Shown one piece after another: positions 17,001-23,743 of a stretch of 36,659 nucleotides of DNA. The stretch comes from Pseudomonadota bacterium (GTDB taxonomy: Bacteria > Pseudomonadota > Gammaproteobacteria > Burkholderiales > Burkholderiaceae): positions 1-36,659 of the forward strand of contig JAJYBQ010000004.1 in the NCBI GenBank assembly GCA_021778935.1, read 5' to 3'. The translations under genes were made by a program, and so were the position numbers. The notes beneath the pieces are model-generated. The model searched no databases, was not told the DNA's origin, and saw only the letters and a list, made by a program, of their open reading frames with translations. The stretch's first letter is position 1. Each line of letters begins with the position of its first letter.

Positions 17001-17038
17001 GCAAGCTTAGTAAGCGAATTACTAAATTGCATCGCTTA
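17001..17038. promoter_or_regulatory. AT-rich palindromic operator/origin-like site
   Basis: TTAGTAA-GCGAA-TTACTAA (17007-17025) is a perfect inverted repeat, framed by GCAA (17001) and TTGC (17027). TAAGCGA (17011-17017) and TCGCTTA (17032-17038) form a second inverted pair interleaved with it. The AT-rich island of sequence is striking here. It lies upstream of the 93-residue gene. Confidence 0.5.
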
Positions 17039-17099
17039 TTCAATTCCCCGCTCCCCGGTCTTGCCCTTGGCCCGCGATTTCATGCCCACGGCGTCGCCT

Positions 17100-17609
17100 T
17101 CACTGCTCCGCCCGTTGCAGCATGGCGAGTATCAGAAACGGGTCATACCGATCCGCCGGGATGCGAAGCTCGCCGGTTGCGATCCCGCCTTGGGCCATCC
17201 TCACCGCTACGGTTGCGATGACCGTTCCCGGCTCGGCGTCGGGGTCGAAGATCACGTGCCGGTGGCGTTCGGGATGCTCCCGCAAGACGGCCAGCACCCG
17301 TTCCCGCCGCCGCTCCATCGCCGGATCGTCGGGCAGGTCGGAATCGGCCTGCACTTCGGAATCCCGTCGAGACTCCCCGAAGGATTCCAGGTCAGGCAGG
17401 TTCGCGGCTTCCGGTCGCAACTTTCCGGCGATGAGGTCGGCCAATCTCAACGCCGTGGGCATCGGTTTTCGGATAGTTGCGACAGCGACAGTTGCGACAG
17501 TTGCGACAGTTCGCCCCCTTTCCCCCTCTTGTGTCGCAACTGTCGCAGGTGTCGCAGTCGCAAACTTGTCGGGGGCGCTCTTTCCGGCGATCAGTTTGGC
17601 AAGACTCAA
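17100..17609 (-). CDS. Unknown island protein with Val-Ala-Thr repeats (169 aa)
   Basis: Function unknown. Its start overlaps the stop of the DUF3987 gene by ATGA (17606-17609), so the two are translationally coupled. Two copies of LA(K/D)LIAGK (residues 3-10 and 56-63) bracket a low-complexity part, FATATPATVAT and TVATVATVAVAT (about 16-45), encoded by the inverted repeat at 17493-17547. The C-terminal half (about 95-169, with RRRERVLAVLREHPERH and ADRYDPFLILAMLQRAE) looks like a small folded domain. Similar VAT-repeat proteins occur beside replication genes of other prophage-like islands, from memory. Confidence 0.65.
   Translation of the reverse strand: MSLAKLIAGKSAPDKFATATPATVATQEGERGRTVATVATVAVATIRKPMPTALRLADLIAGKLRPEAANLPDLESFGESRRDSEVQADSDLPDDPAMERRRERVLAVLREHPERHRHVIFDPDAEPGTVIATVAVRMAQGGIATGELRIPADRYDPFLILAMLQRAEQ
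17493..17547. repeat. 16-bp inverted repeat built from GCGACAGTT iterations
   Basis: TGCGACAGTTGCGACA (17493-17508) and its exact complement TGTCGCAACTGTCGCA (17532-17547) are separated by 23 bp. Additional direct units (from 17476 and up to about 17557) extend both arms. The whole lies inside the coding region of the 169-residue protein, directly downstream of the replication gene. Confidence 0.85.
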
Positions 17610-19291
17610 AGTTTCACTCCAGTGAGTGCGGGGTTCACCTCGATGGTTTTGCGCCGCCCGCCTTGGGTCACCTTCACGCGGCCAAGCTCTTCGAGGTCAC
17701 GCAATGCCGCCGCGAGCTTTTCCTTGTCGCGGACCGGCCCGAGTCGTTGCGCGTCGCGGGTCGGGACAAGGCGCGTGCGCTCCCGCCGGCAATACTCGAT
17801 CACCCAACTATCCACGCGCGCCGCGTCCGCCATTTCGGACGGTAGTGCAAGCTCGCCAAAAAAGCGTTTCGATTCGTTCAAGTGCCAGGCAGTAATGCGA
17901 CTCGCACTTTCGAAAGCTTCAATGCCGATAGCGCCGCCCGCCCCCGTGAATATCTGGAACAGTGCCGACAGCCGTGCCGCGTTGTCTGCGGATTTGCTCG
18001 CCACGTCGCGGACGTCGTAAAGCTCACCGCCGCCCGCCAGTTCACTTTCAATGGCGTTGTGATATTCCACCCAAGCCGCTTTCGCGTCCGCGTCAAGCGT
18101 GAGCATAGGAGGCGTCAACGCGCCCCCTTCATCTATCGGAACAGGTTGATCCAGGATCGCGGCAACGCGCCGATGGTACGCGGCAAGATGCGGCCAAGTC
18201 GCAGGCCCGTCCGGTGCGGCAGGGTCTATCTGGCGCATTCCCTGGGTCGAGCCAGGCCACGCCACAAGGAAGCGCGCCAGGAATCCAGTGCCCCGCGCCA
18301 GCGCCCCGGATCGGGTGAAGAATTCACGCAAAGTTGGCTCCTGCACTTGTAGTGCAATGGTGAGCCGCGCCCCGCGCACGGAGAACGATTCGGTCGTTCG
18401 CCGGTCAATGGTCATGGTTTTGCCGTCCCAGAGTTGGTTCAGCAAACCCAAATTCCGCATGACGGAATCCTTGCCCATGCCATGGGACCCGAACACAATT
18501 CCGGCCTCGGCGGACACCACTCCGCCCGACGGCCACTGTTTCGCCAGCCCATAAGCCAAAGCCTCGGGAGTCGCGTCGGCATACAGCAGACGGGGAATTC
18601 TCGGCGGCTCCGGTCTGTCATTTTCCAGAGTGCGTAACGCCGATTCCATGCCTGCCGTCGATCTTTGTTCCTTGGCCAGATGGCGGATTTTTTCCTTGAT
18701 ACCTTGGCGTTTGGCCTCCCATCCATCGGATGCCGCCCGGTAGTCTTTTAATGCAGGTTTTGCGGCGTCGGCTTGGTCCTCCTCGTATTTGATGATGGTC
18801 TTGGTGAAGAAGCCATCGCATGTGGACTTTCGTTCGCCCGAGTCGGCAATCACCAAAATGAACAGCCCGACAGGCCCGGAAAGTTTTTCCAGCCGCTTCG
18901 CGTCGACGTGCGCTTGGCAGGCCAGCGACAGCGCCGCCAACGCTGACGACGCAACCAGCGCGACAGGGGCCTTGACGAATCCCGCCACCTCCTCGACGGC
19001 GGCGCGAATCCCACGCGGAAGCGCGTCAACCGGGTAGGGCTCGGGCGCCATCTTTTCGATGAGCGGCAACGGCGGCGGCCACGCGTCCGACCATTCTTGC
19101 GATGCCTCGGTCGCTTCCTGGACGATTGCCGCGGTGTCCGGGGGAGGAATGATGCCCTCGATCAAACAAAATTTTACGATCTCATCCGCCGCGGCCTCAA
19201 GATCGCCGCCTTCGCACGCGCGGTCCATGATCGCTTGCACTAATGCCGGCGGCAGTCGGGAGTCGCTCAGGATGGGGGCCGCGATGGTCAT
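17606..19291 (-). CDS. DUF3987 / YfjI-type replication-associated protein
   Basis: A 561-residue protein of the DUF3987 (YfjI) family, a helicase-like replication protein of prophages and islands. Residues 90-135 (YPVDALPRGIRAAVEEVAGF, then ALVASSALAALSLACQ) and GLFILVIADSGERKST (142-157, a Walker-A-like loop) match the family start. Later blocks are FFTRSGALARGTGFLARFLVAWP and ITAWHLNESKRFFGEL. A C-terminal winged-helix-like part follows (LAAALRDLEELGRVKV). It probably initiates or assists island replication. Both ends overlap neighbours by four bases, so it belongs to the AlpA-like gene operon. Confidence 0.8.
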   Translation of the reverse strand: MTIAAPILSDSRLPPALVQAIMDRACEGGDLEAAADEIVKFCLIEGIIPPPDTAAIVQEATEASQEWSDAWPPPLPLIEKMAPEPYPVDALPRGIRAAVEEVAGFVKAPVALVASSALAALSLACQAHVDAKRLEKLSGPVGLFILVIADSGERKSTCDGFFTKTIIKYEEDQADAAKPALKDYRAASDGWEAKRQGIKEKIRHLAKEQRSTAGMESALRTLENDRPEPPRIPRLLYADATPEALAYGLAKQWPSGGVVSAEAGIVFGSHGMGKDSVMRNLGLLNQLWDGKTMTIDRRTTESFSVRGARLTIALQVQEPTLREFFTRSGALARGTGFLARFLVAWPGSTQGMRQIDPAAPDGPATWPHLAAYHRRVAAILDQPVPIDEGGALTPPMLTLDADAKAAWVEYHNAIESELAGGGELYDVRDVASKSADNAARLSALFQIFTGAGGAIGIEAFESASRITAWHLNESKRFFGELALPSEMADAARVDSWVIEYCRRERTRLVPTRDAQRLGPVRDKEKLAAALRDLEELGRVKVTQGGRRKTIEVNPALTGVKL

Positions 19292-19509
19292 TTGGCCACC
19301 GCGACGGTGCGCGTTTCAATGAATTTATCGAGATCCTCGGCGCGATAAAAAACGCGGGCTCCCACCTGCACATGCGGAATGTCGTGCCGCCGGGAACTTC
19401 TCCAACAGTTCAGGGTGTGGGGGGCCACGCCAAGGTAGGCGGCGGCCTGCGCAACGGTCAAGCGCGATTCACGCTTGCGCGCCAGGGATTCGGGAAGATT
19501 TTGGTGCAC
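19288..19509 (-). CDS. AlpA-like HTH protein / excisionase
   Basis: A 73-residue DNA-binding protein with a MerR/excisionase-type helix-turn-helix (LTVAQAAAYLGVAPHTLNCW, residues 17-36) and the wing VGARVFYRAEDLDKFI. In P4-like elements such proteins activate the integrase or act as directionality factors. The start is GTG at 19509, decided by a strong AAGGAG 7 bp upstream. The stop overlaps the DUF3987 start (ATGA). Upstream lie two palindromes (19533-19546 and 19561-19573). Confidence 0.82.
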   Translation of the reverse strand: MHQNLPESLARKRESRLTVAQAAAYLGVAPHTLNCWRSSRRHDIPHVQVGARVFYRAEDLDKFIETRTVAVAK

Positions 19510-19532
19510 TTATTCGCTCCTTGCGTATGCGC

Positions 19533-19573
19533 CGCGAAATTTCGCGTGCATCTGTGGAACGAATTGTCAATTC
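19533..19573 (-). promoter_or_regulatory. Palindromic operator region before the AlpA-like gene
   Basis: CGCGAAATTTCGCG (19533-19546) is a perfect 14-bp palindrome and GAATTG-T-CAATTC (19561-19573) a 13-bp one. A TTGACA hexamer for leftward transcription is embedded in the second palindrome. No good -10 is visible at the right spacing, so the promoter itself is uncertain. Confidence 0.45.
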
Positions 19574-19608
19574 AAAGAATCGGAGGACTGTGCGCAATCG
19601 AAAACGGA

Positions 19609-20205
19609 TTACGATTTTCCCCGCTCATCACGTGCGATTTTGCCCAGAACCTTCCGCACTTCCTCCGGCGACGCGCCGACGGAAGGCGCGATCAAGCCCG
19701 CGGCGACTCGCTTACTTTTCTTTCGTAGCGCCGGGTCCTTCTTTAGTTCCGCCTCTACTTTCCCCCTTACGCGCTTCCTCGTTTCGTGGCCGATCTCCCG
19801 GCGCTCCCAGCTTGCCTTCCGCGTCCGGCGGTCCTTTGCTCGCTCCGTCATGGCCTCGTCCAGGGTCCATACGGCCAGCATCCCGCGCAGAGATTGCAGG
19901 CGCAGCGCGGCGCCGGCGGCGGCCTTGTGCCAGTCCTCATCCCGGCGCTGCACGGCCTCGATGTCGCGGGCGATCCATTCCAGCAATGCCACAGCCAAAA
20001 CTTGGGGCCGCTGGTACGCCAGATCGTGCATAGCGCGATTTTCAGGATGCGACAAAGCATTGGCCGCCAGTATCCGCAAGTCGTCCCCTGGGGCCGCTAT
20101 TCCGATCTTGCGGGCCTCGTCGAGCACGGCGGAAAAGTCCTCCGCAAGGTGCCCCGTCGATTCGCCCGCGAGATACCCTGCCGCGAGCACGTCCAGCAGA
20201 CTCAT
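19609..20205 (-). CDS. Unknown charged protein following the integrase (198 aa)
   Basis: Function not recognised. Its ATG at 20205 overlaps the integrase stop (ATGA, 20202-20205), so it is co-translated with the integrase. The N-terminal half is helical with ALLEWIARDIEAVQRRDEDWHK. The C-terminal half (about 115-198) is very rich in Arg, Lys and Glu (RAKDRRTRKASWERREIGHE and KVEAELKKDPALRKKSKRV), suggesting nucleic-acid contact or a coiled coil. No signal or membrane segment is seen. Confidence 0.68.
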   Translation of the reverse strand: MSLLDVLAAGYLAGESTGHLAEDFSAVLDEARKIGIAAPGDDLRILAANALSHPENRAMHDLAYQRPQVLAVALLEWIARDIEAVQRRDEDWHKAAAGAALRLQSLRGMLAVWTLDEAMTERAKDRRTRKASWERREIGHETRKRVRGKVEAELKKDPALRKKSKRVAAGLIAPSVGASPEEVRKVLGKIARDERGKS

Positions 20206-21542
20206 GCCGCCTTCCCCGTAATCGGGATCGTCTCGCCTTTCTCTTTGACGCCTGCCGCTTCCAACATCGCAGCGGTAGCCGTCTCCATCGCCTGCCGTAC
20301 AGGGTCGGTATCCAGGCGCGCATAAATCGCCGTCGCGGCTTGGGATCGGTGCCCGAGGGATTTCCCGATCACTACGAGCGATGCCCCGGTGCGGGCCTGC
20401 CAGCTTCCCAGGGATCGCCGCAGATCGTGGATATGCACGTCGTCCAGGCGGGTGCCGGTGGTGTCGATCTTGAATTGCGCCGCCTGCTCGCGAGCAAGCT
20501 TCAAGCATCGTCCGATGGATAGATCCGTCCGCACAGCGCCCCCTACGGCTTCGATACGGACCTTCAGTTGCTTTAATTCATCCCGGTCTAGCACCCGCAG
20601 CCATGCCTTGCGCTCGCCGCTGGTATGGCCGCGCTTCGAGTCCTCGTTCGTTGCCGGGAATACATAGACCCCTTTGGCGATTTCCCTCCGATCGGTGAGG
20701 ATGGAAACGGCCTCGGGAACGAGCGGAATATGCAAGGGTTCGCCGTTCTTCGACGCTTCGCCCGGAACGATCCACATGCCGCCGGTCAGATCCACGTCTT
20801 GCCAGCGCATCCCGGCAACATTCGCCCGCCGCGCGCCGGTGAGCAGGGCGAGCAGGAAAAAGTCCCGGAACGTATCGTTTTCCTCGGCGAGCGAAGCGAA
20901 GATGCGGGGGAGTTCGTGCGGCCTGAGGAATCGTTCCCGGCTCTTTTCGCGGTTGTCGGCGATCCCCTTCGCCGGGTTCGTTTCGATCAATCCCCATGCG
21001 ACGGCCTTACCGAATACCGAGGAAAGCAGATCTTTTACGCGATTGGCGAGGATGGGGTGTCCATCCTTGGTCAGTCCCAAATGAATCGCAGCAAGATCCT
21101 GCCGGGTGATCTTGGAGAGCTTCTTTTTGCCGAGCGGCTTTTCCAGGTAGTCCCGGAACTTTTGCTCATCCTCGCGCCACGTCCGCTTGTTCGGCTTGGC
21201 GTGCCGCTCCATGTATTCGGCAAACAGGTCGGCGAACGTGGGCTCTCCCTTGTGGGCGCGCTTGATCTCTGCCGGGTTCGCGCCGCCCGCGATAGCGCCG
21301 TTCAGTTGCGCGGCTGTCCGGCGCGCGCCTTCGGTTTTCAGGTCGTCCGGGAACCGCCCCAGGGTTACGCGCTCCATCGGGCCATTCTTGACGCGGCGGA
21401 GCAAACAGAACGTCTTGACCCCGGATGCGGCAACTCGCAGGCGCAGGCCGCCCATTTCGGTATCGATGTACTCCGCGCGTCCGGTTTCGGGCACCGGCAA
21501 TGCCGCCAGGGTTCGATCCGAGAACCTGATTTTCTCTGCCAT
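20202..21542 (-). CDS. P4-type tyrosine integrase
   Basis: Site-specific recombinase of 446 residues for integration at the tRNA-fMet gene. The N-terminal DUF4102 arm-binding domain starts with KIRFSDRTLAALP and continues GGLRLRVAASGVKTF. A core-binding domain follows (about 100-200). The catalytic domain has R238 in TGARRANV, H372xxR375 in HDLRR, H398 in LGHRS and the nucleophile Y407 in TAIYARL, so all key residues are present and the enzyme looks intact. Start ATG 21542 is at the DUF4102 beginning; open sequence upstream has no family likeness and crosses the arm repeats. The promoter region contains four GGGGTAGCA repeats, suggesting self-regulation. Confidence 0.94.
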   Translation of the reverse strand: MAEKIRFSDRTLAALPVPETGRAEYIDTEMGGLRLRVAASGVKTFCLLRRVKNGPMERVTLGRFPDDLKTEGARRTAAQLNGAIAGGANPAEIKRAHKGEPTFADLFAEYMERHAKPNKRTWREDEQKFRDYLEKPLGKKKLSKITRQDLAAIHLGLTKDGHPILANRVKDLLSSVFGKAVAWGLIETNPAKGIADNREKSRERFLRPHELPRIFASLAEENDTFRDFFLLALLTGARRANVAGMRWQDVDLTGGMWIVPGEASKNGEPLHIPLVPEAVSILTDRREIAKGVYVFPATNEDSKRGHTSGERKAWLRVLDRDELKQLKVRIEAVGGAVRTDLSIGRCLKLAREQAAQFKIDTTGTRLDDVHIHDLRRSLGSWQARTGASLVVIGKSLGHRSQAATAIYARLDTDPVRQAMETATAAMLEAAGVKEKGETIPITGKAA

Positions 21543-21567
21543 CTTCGGCCTTACTGCCCCCCATTCC

Positions 21568-21609
21568 GGGGTAGCACTGGGGTAGCACCGGGGTAGCACT
21601 GGGGTAGCA
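21568..21609. repeat. Right arm-type sites: four GGGGTAGCA repeats, 11-bp period
   Basis: Units begin at 21568, 21579, 21590 and 21601, all GGGGTAGCA with CY between. They lie between the integrase start and the att repeat and match the two units at the left end in motif, spacing and orientation. Confidence 0.88.
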
Positions 21610-21729
21610 AAAACCCGGAATTCACGGGAAACCTCGTAGAACACCGGGAATCCGTAACACCTTGAAATAACGAGAGAAGTATAACGGCAGAGAACCTGGG
21701 AGAACATCCCGAAAAGGCGGGATTCAGGA

Positions 21730-21788
<59 letters not shown>

Positions 21789-21818
<30 letters not shown>

Positions 21819-21950
21819 CGGTTCTCGGACCGTGTAGGGGCGATGCAGCACCCGGCGCGGAAAACGGATATTCACCCGGTCCGGCGCGTCACCCATCGCG
21901 GCGGGGTCCACCTTCACCAGCGCCCAGCACCAGCCCTTCGGAATTGCCGT
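21789..21950 (-). pseudogene. Probable remnant of a HicB-type antitoxin
   Basis: An open stretch of 54 codons with no start reads AIPKGWCWALVKVDPAAMG then RVNIRFPRRVLHR. This matches the C-terminal pattern of HicB antitoxins (a VDP segment, then RVNI-P-RVL-R leading into a ribbon-helix-helix). The match stops at RVLHR; the rest runs into the att repeat and ends at a TAA inside it. No HicA toxin is beside it. This is a short similarity from memory and could be coincidence. Confidence 0.4.
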
Positions 21951-21976
21951 TCAACGCTTTTCGCGAGAATAAAAAC

Positions 21977-23482
21977 TCAGTTCAATGTATTGCTGATATC
22001 GAGCAGCTTGTGGCGAACCGGGTTTTCTTCGAACGCGTTGGTGCGACGTAGGTCGTCGACCAGCCCGGCGAGCTCGGAATAGTCGAATTGCGCGCACCAC
22101 CGTGCGATTTTCGCGATCGCGTCGACATACCCCGTCGGGTCGTTGTGTTGGGTGAGTTGCTTGGCACAGTCGACGTATTGCGGATGAAAGAGAGTCGGGA
22201 TGATGACCCGACACAACCCCATGCGGGAAAGCTCGGCGTTCATCAGGAGCCGAGACAAACGACCGTTGCCGTCCGCGAACGGGTGTACTTCGCTGACGAG
22301 GAACCCATAGAAGATCGCCCGTGCGAGACCCTCGGGAATCGATAGGGCGATGCGGGAGCACCCTATCAGGGTTCCCCGGACCAGTCCCGGTTCGACAAAG
22401 CATGAGTTCCCGGCGATATTGGGCTGGGTTTTGAATTCGCCTGGGTGAATCTCGGGGCGCCTGCTTAGCATCTGACGGTGCCAGTCCTGCAGGGATTGAA
22501 GAAAATCCTCGCCGGGCGGTGGCGGCGCATTGCGGTACGGGGCGGTCTGCGCGAGGTGAAAGACGCCCAGGATGTCGTGGGAGTCTTTGGGCCGATCGGC
22601 GACGATCTGGTTGCGAAGGGCGATGCTCTCGGCTTGCTCGATGGGGAACTTCGTTCCTTCGACATAATTCGAGAAGTAGGCTTCCACGAAGGCGAAGTTC
22701 ACCCGCGCTACGCCGGACGACGCAACGTCCGTGATCGACGGGAGGCTCGTTGTACGCAACCGCCCGGCAAGGAGCTCGAAGCGATCGCGTCTCTCCTGGT
22801 CAACCGGTATTCCGGCGGCAGCGAGTTTGCCGTCCCGGGTGCGTAAGTGTCCGCTGGCTCGGGTGCCGAGCAGGGCGCCGATGATTCGTGCGAGCGTCTC
22901 CGCGCGGCGCCCTGCGCCGAGCGCCTCGGCGATTGCCGAGGCTTGGTCTCGAATTTCGTTGAGCTTCGCCTCCCCGGATGCATTCAGGATTTCGACGAGG
23001 CGTTTCTCGACTTCTTCCGTCCCGAGGCGTATGCGGGAGACGGCCCCCAGGTTTTCGAGCAGCCACCGCGGTCGCGAGGCCCAAAATAGGCCCGTGTTGC
23101 CGAGCTTCATGTCCGCAGGGAGCGGGCCCGATCCGCGATAAAGGGAGATCGTTACACCGGGCAATTTGTGCCCGACGTTGAAAATGGTCGGGTGCGTGAG
23201 GGTGATCATGCCGTCGGGCGTCAACCCGCCGTAGGCCGCGCTTGCGTGGGAGACGACGGCGTTTGGCGCAATATCGCCAGCCAGGGACTGCCAGTTTCGC
23301 CGCACCAGCGCGGCGACCTCATCGGGCGTGCCGGCGGGAACGTAGACACCGCGCCGTAGGCGTTGAAGCTTGCCCTCCTTGGCCAAGCGTTGGACGTGGC
23401 GGGCTTCTGCCGGCGTCAACCTGGAGACGAAGGTGATCTCCTCGGCTGGCTGTCGCGAAGCGGCTATCGATGGAACGGCCAT
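21977..23482 (-). CDS. AbiEi-like winged-helix / Fic AMP-transferase fusion
   Basis: A 501-residue single-chain protein. Residues 20-120 resemble the AbiEi antitoxin of type IV toxin-antitoxin systems (LTPAEARHVQRLAKEGKLQR, LRRGVYVPAG, then VVSHASAAYGGLTPDG and TLTHPT). Residues 250-470 are a Fic domain with intact HPFADGNGRLSR at 400-411 (catalytic His400) and the class II inhibitory motif S271-N-Y-V-E275-G276. So it is likely a self-inhibited AMP-transferase carrying its own DNA-binding repressor-like module; the target protein is unknown. ATG 23482 has a poor ribosome site. The promoter is covered by four symmetric operator copies (23492-23593). It sits just outside the island end. Confidence 0.87.
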   Translation of the reverse strand: MAVPSIAASRQPAEEITFVSRLTPAEARHVQRLAKEGKLQRLRRGVYVPAGTPDEVAALVRRNWQSLAGDIAPNAVVSHASAAYGGLTPDGMITLTHPTIFNVGHKLPGVTISLYRGSGPLPADMKLGNTGLFWASRPRWLLENLGAVSRIRLGTEEVEKRLVEILNASGEAKLNEIRDQASAIAEALGAGRRAETLARIIGALLGTRASGHLRTRDGKLAAAGIPVDQERRDRFELLAGRLRTTSLPSITDVASSGVARVNFAFVEAYFSNYVEGTKFPIEQAESIALRNQIVADRPKDSHDILGVFHLAQTAPYRNAPPPPGEDFLQSLQDWHRQMLSRRPEIHPGEFKTQPNIAGNSCFVEPGLVRGTLIGCSRIALSIPEGLARAIFYGFLVSEVHPFADGNGRLSRLLMNAELSRMGLCRVIIPTLFHPQYVDCAKQLTQHNDPTGYVDAIAKIARWCAQFDYSELAGLVDDLRRTNAFEENPVRHKLLDISNTLN

Positions 23483-23491
23483 GTCATGGCT

Positions 23492-23593
23492 TTGTCGTTA
23501 TATGACTAAATGTATTGTAAAAATTGTCGCAAATAGACTATATATAGCTATAATACGACAAACGCCAATATGGTGGTAGCTATATTACGACAA
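23492..23593. promoter_or_regulatory. Four-site symmetric operator array before the AbiEi-Fic gene
   Basis: TTGTCG-type half-sites occur at 23492-23502 and 23524-23535 reading forward, and at 23549-23561 and 23581-23593 reading backward. Spacing is exactly 32 bp within each pair, and both pairs share one dyad centre at 23542.5, inside TATATATA. The two reverse copies are part of a 17-bp direct repeat TAGCTATAATACGACAA / TAGCTATATTACGACAA. A -10-like TACAAT on the minus strand (23518-23513) lies inside the array. Confidence 0.85.
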
Positions 23594-23714
23594 TCCGGGG
23601 GCGTGCACGTTGATTTGCGACGACCGGCGCTAGGGCGCTGCAATGGCGCACCCACCATGTGCTCGGCTACCTCGGTCTGGGATGGTCCCGCGCGGTCGGC
23701 AGCCCGCGCAGCGT

Positions 23715-23734
23715 CCCGGCCCCATGCGGCCGGG
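23715..23734 (-). terminator. Hairpin after the GGDEF-EAL gene
   Basis: CCCGGCC (23715-23721) and GGCCGGG (23728-23734) form a 7-bp stem with a 6-nt loop, about 10 bp past the stop codon on the minus strand. There is no T-tract. The rest of 23594-23743 shows nothing gene-like. Confidence 0.45.
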
Positions 23735-23743
23735 AGCGCGGAT

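Noticed and set aside
17477..17557. CRISPR-like short repeats
   Set aside because: Units are 9 bp without unique spacers, and the tract is coding and inverted; not a CRISPR array.
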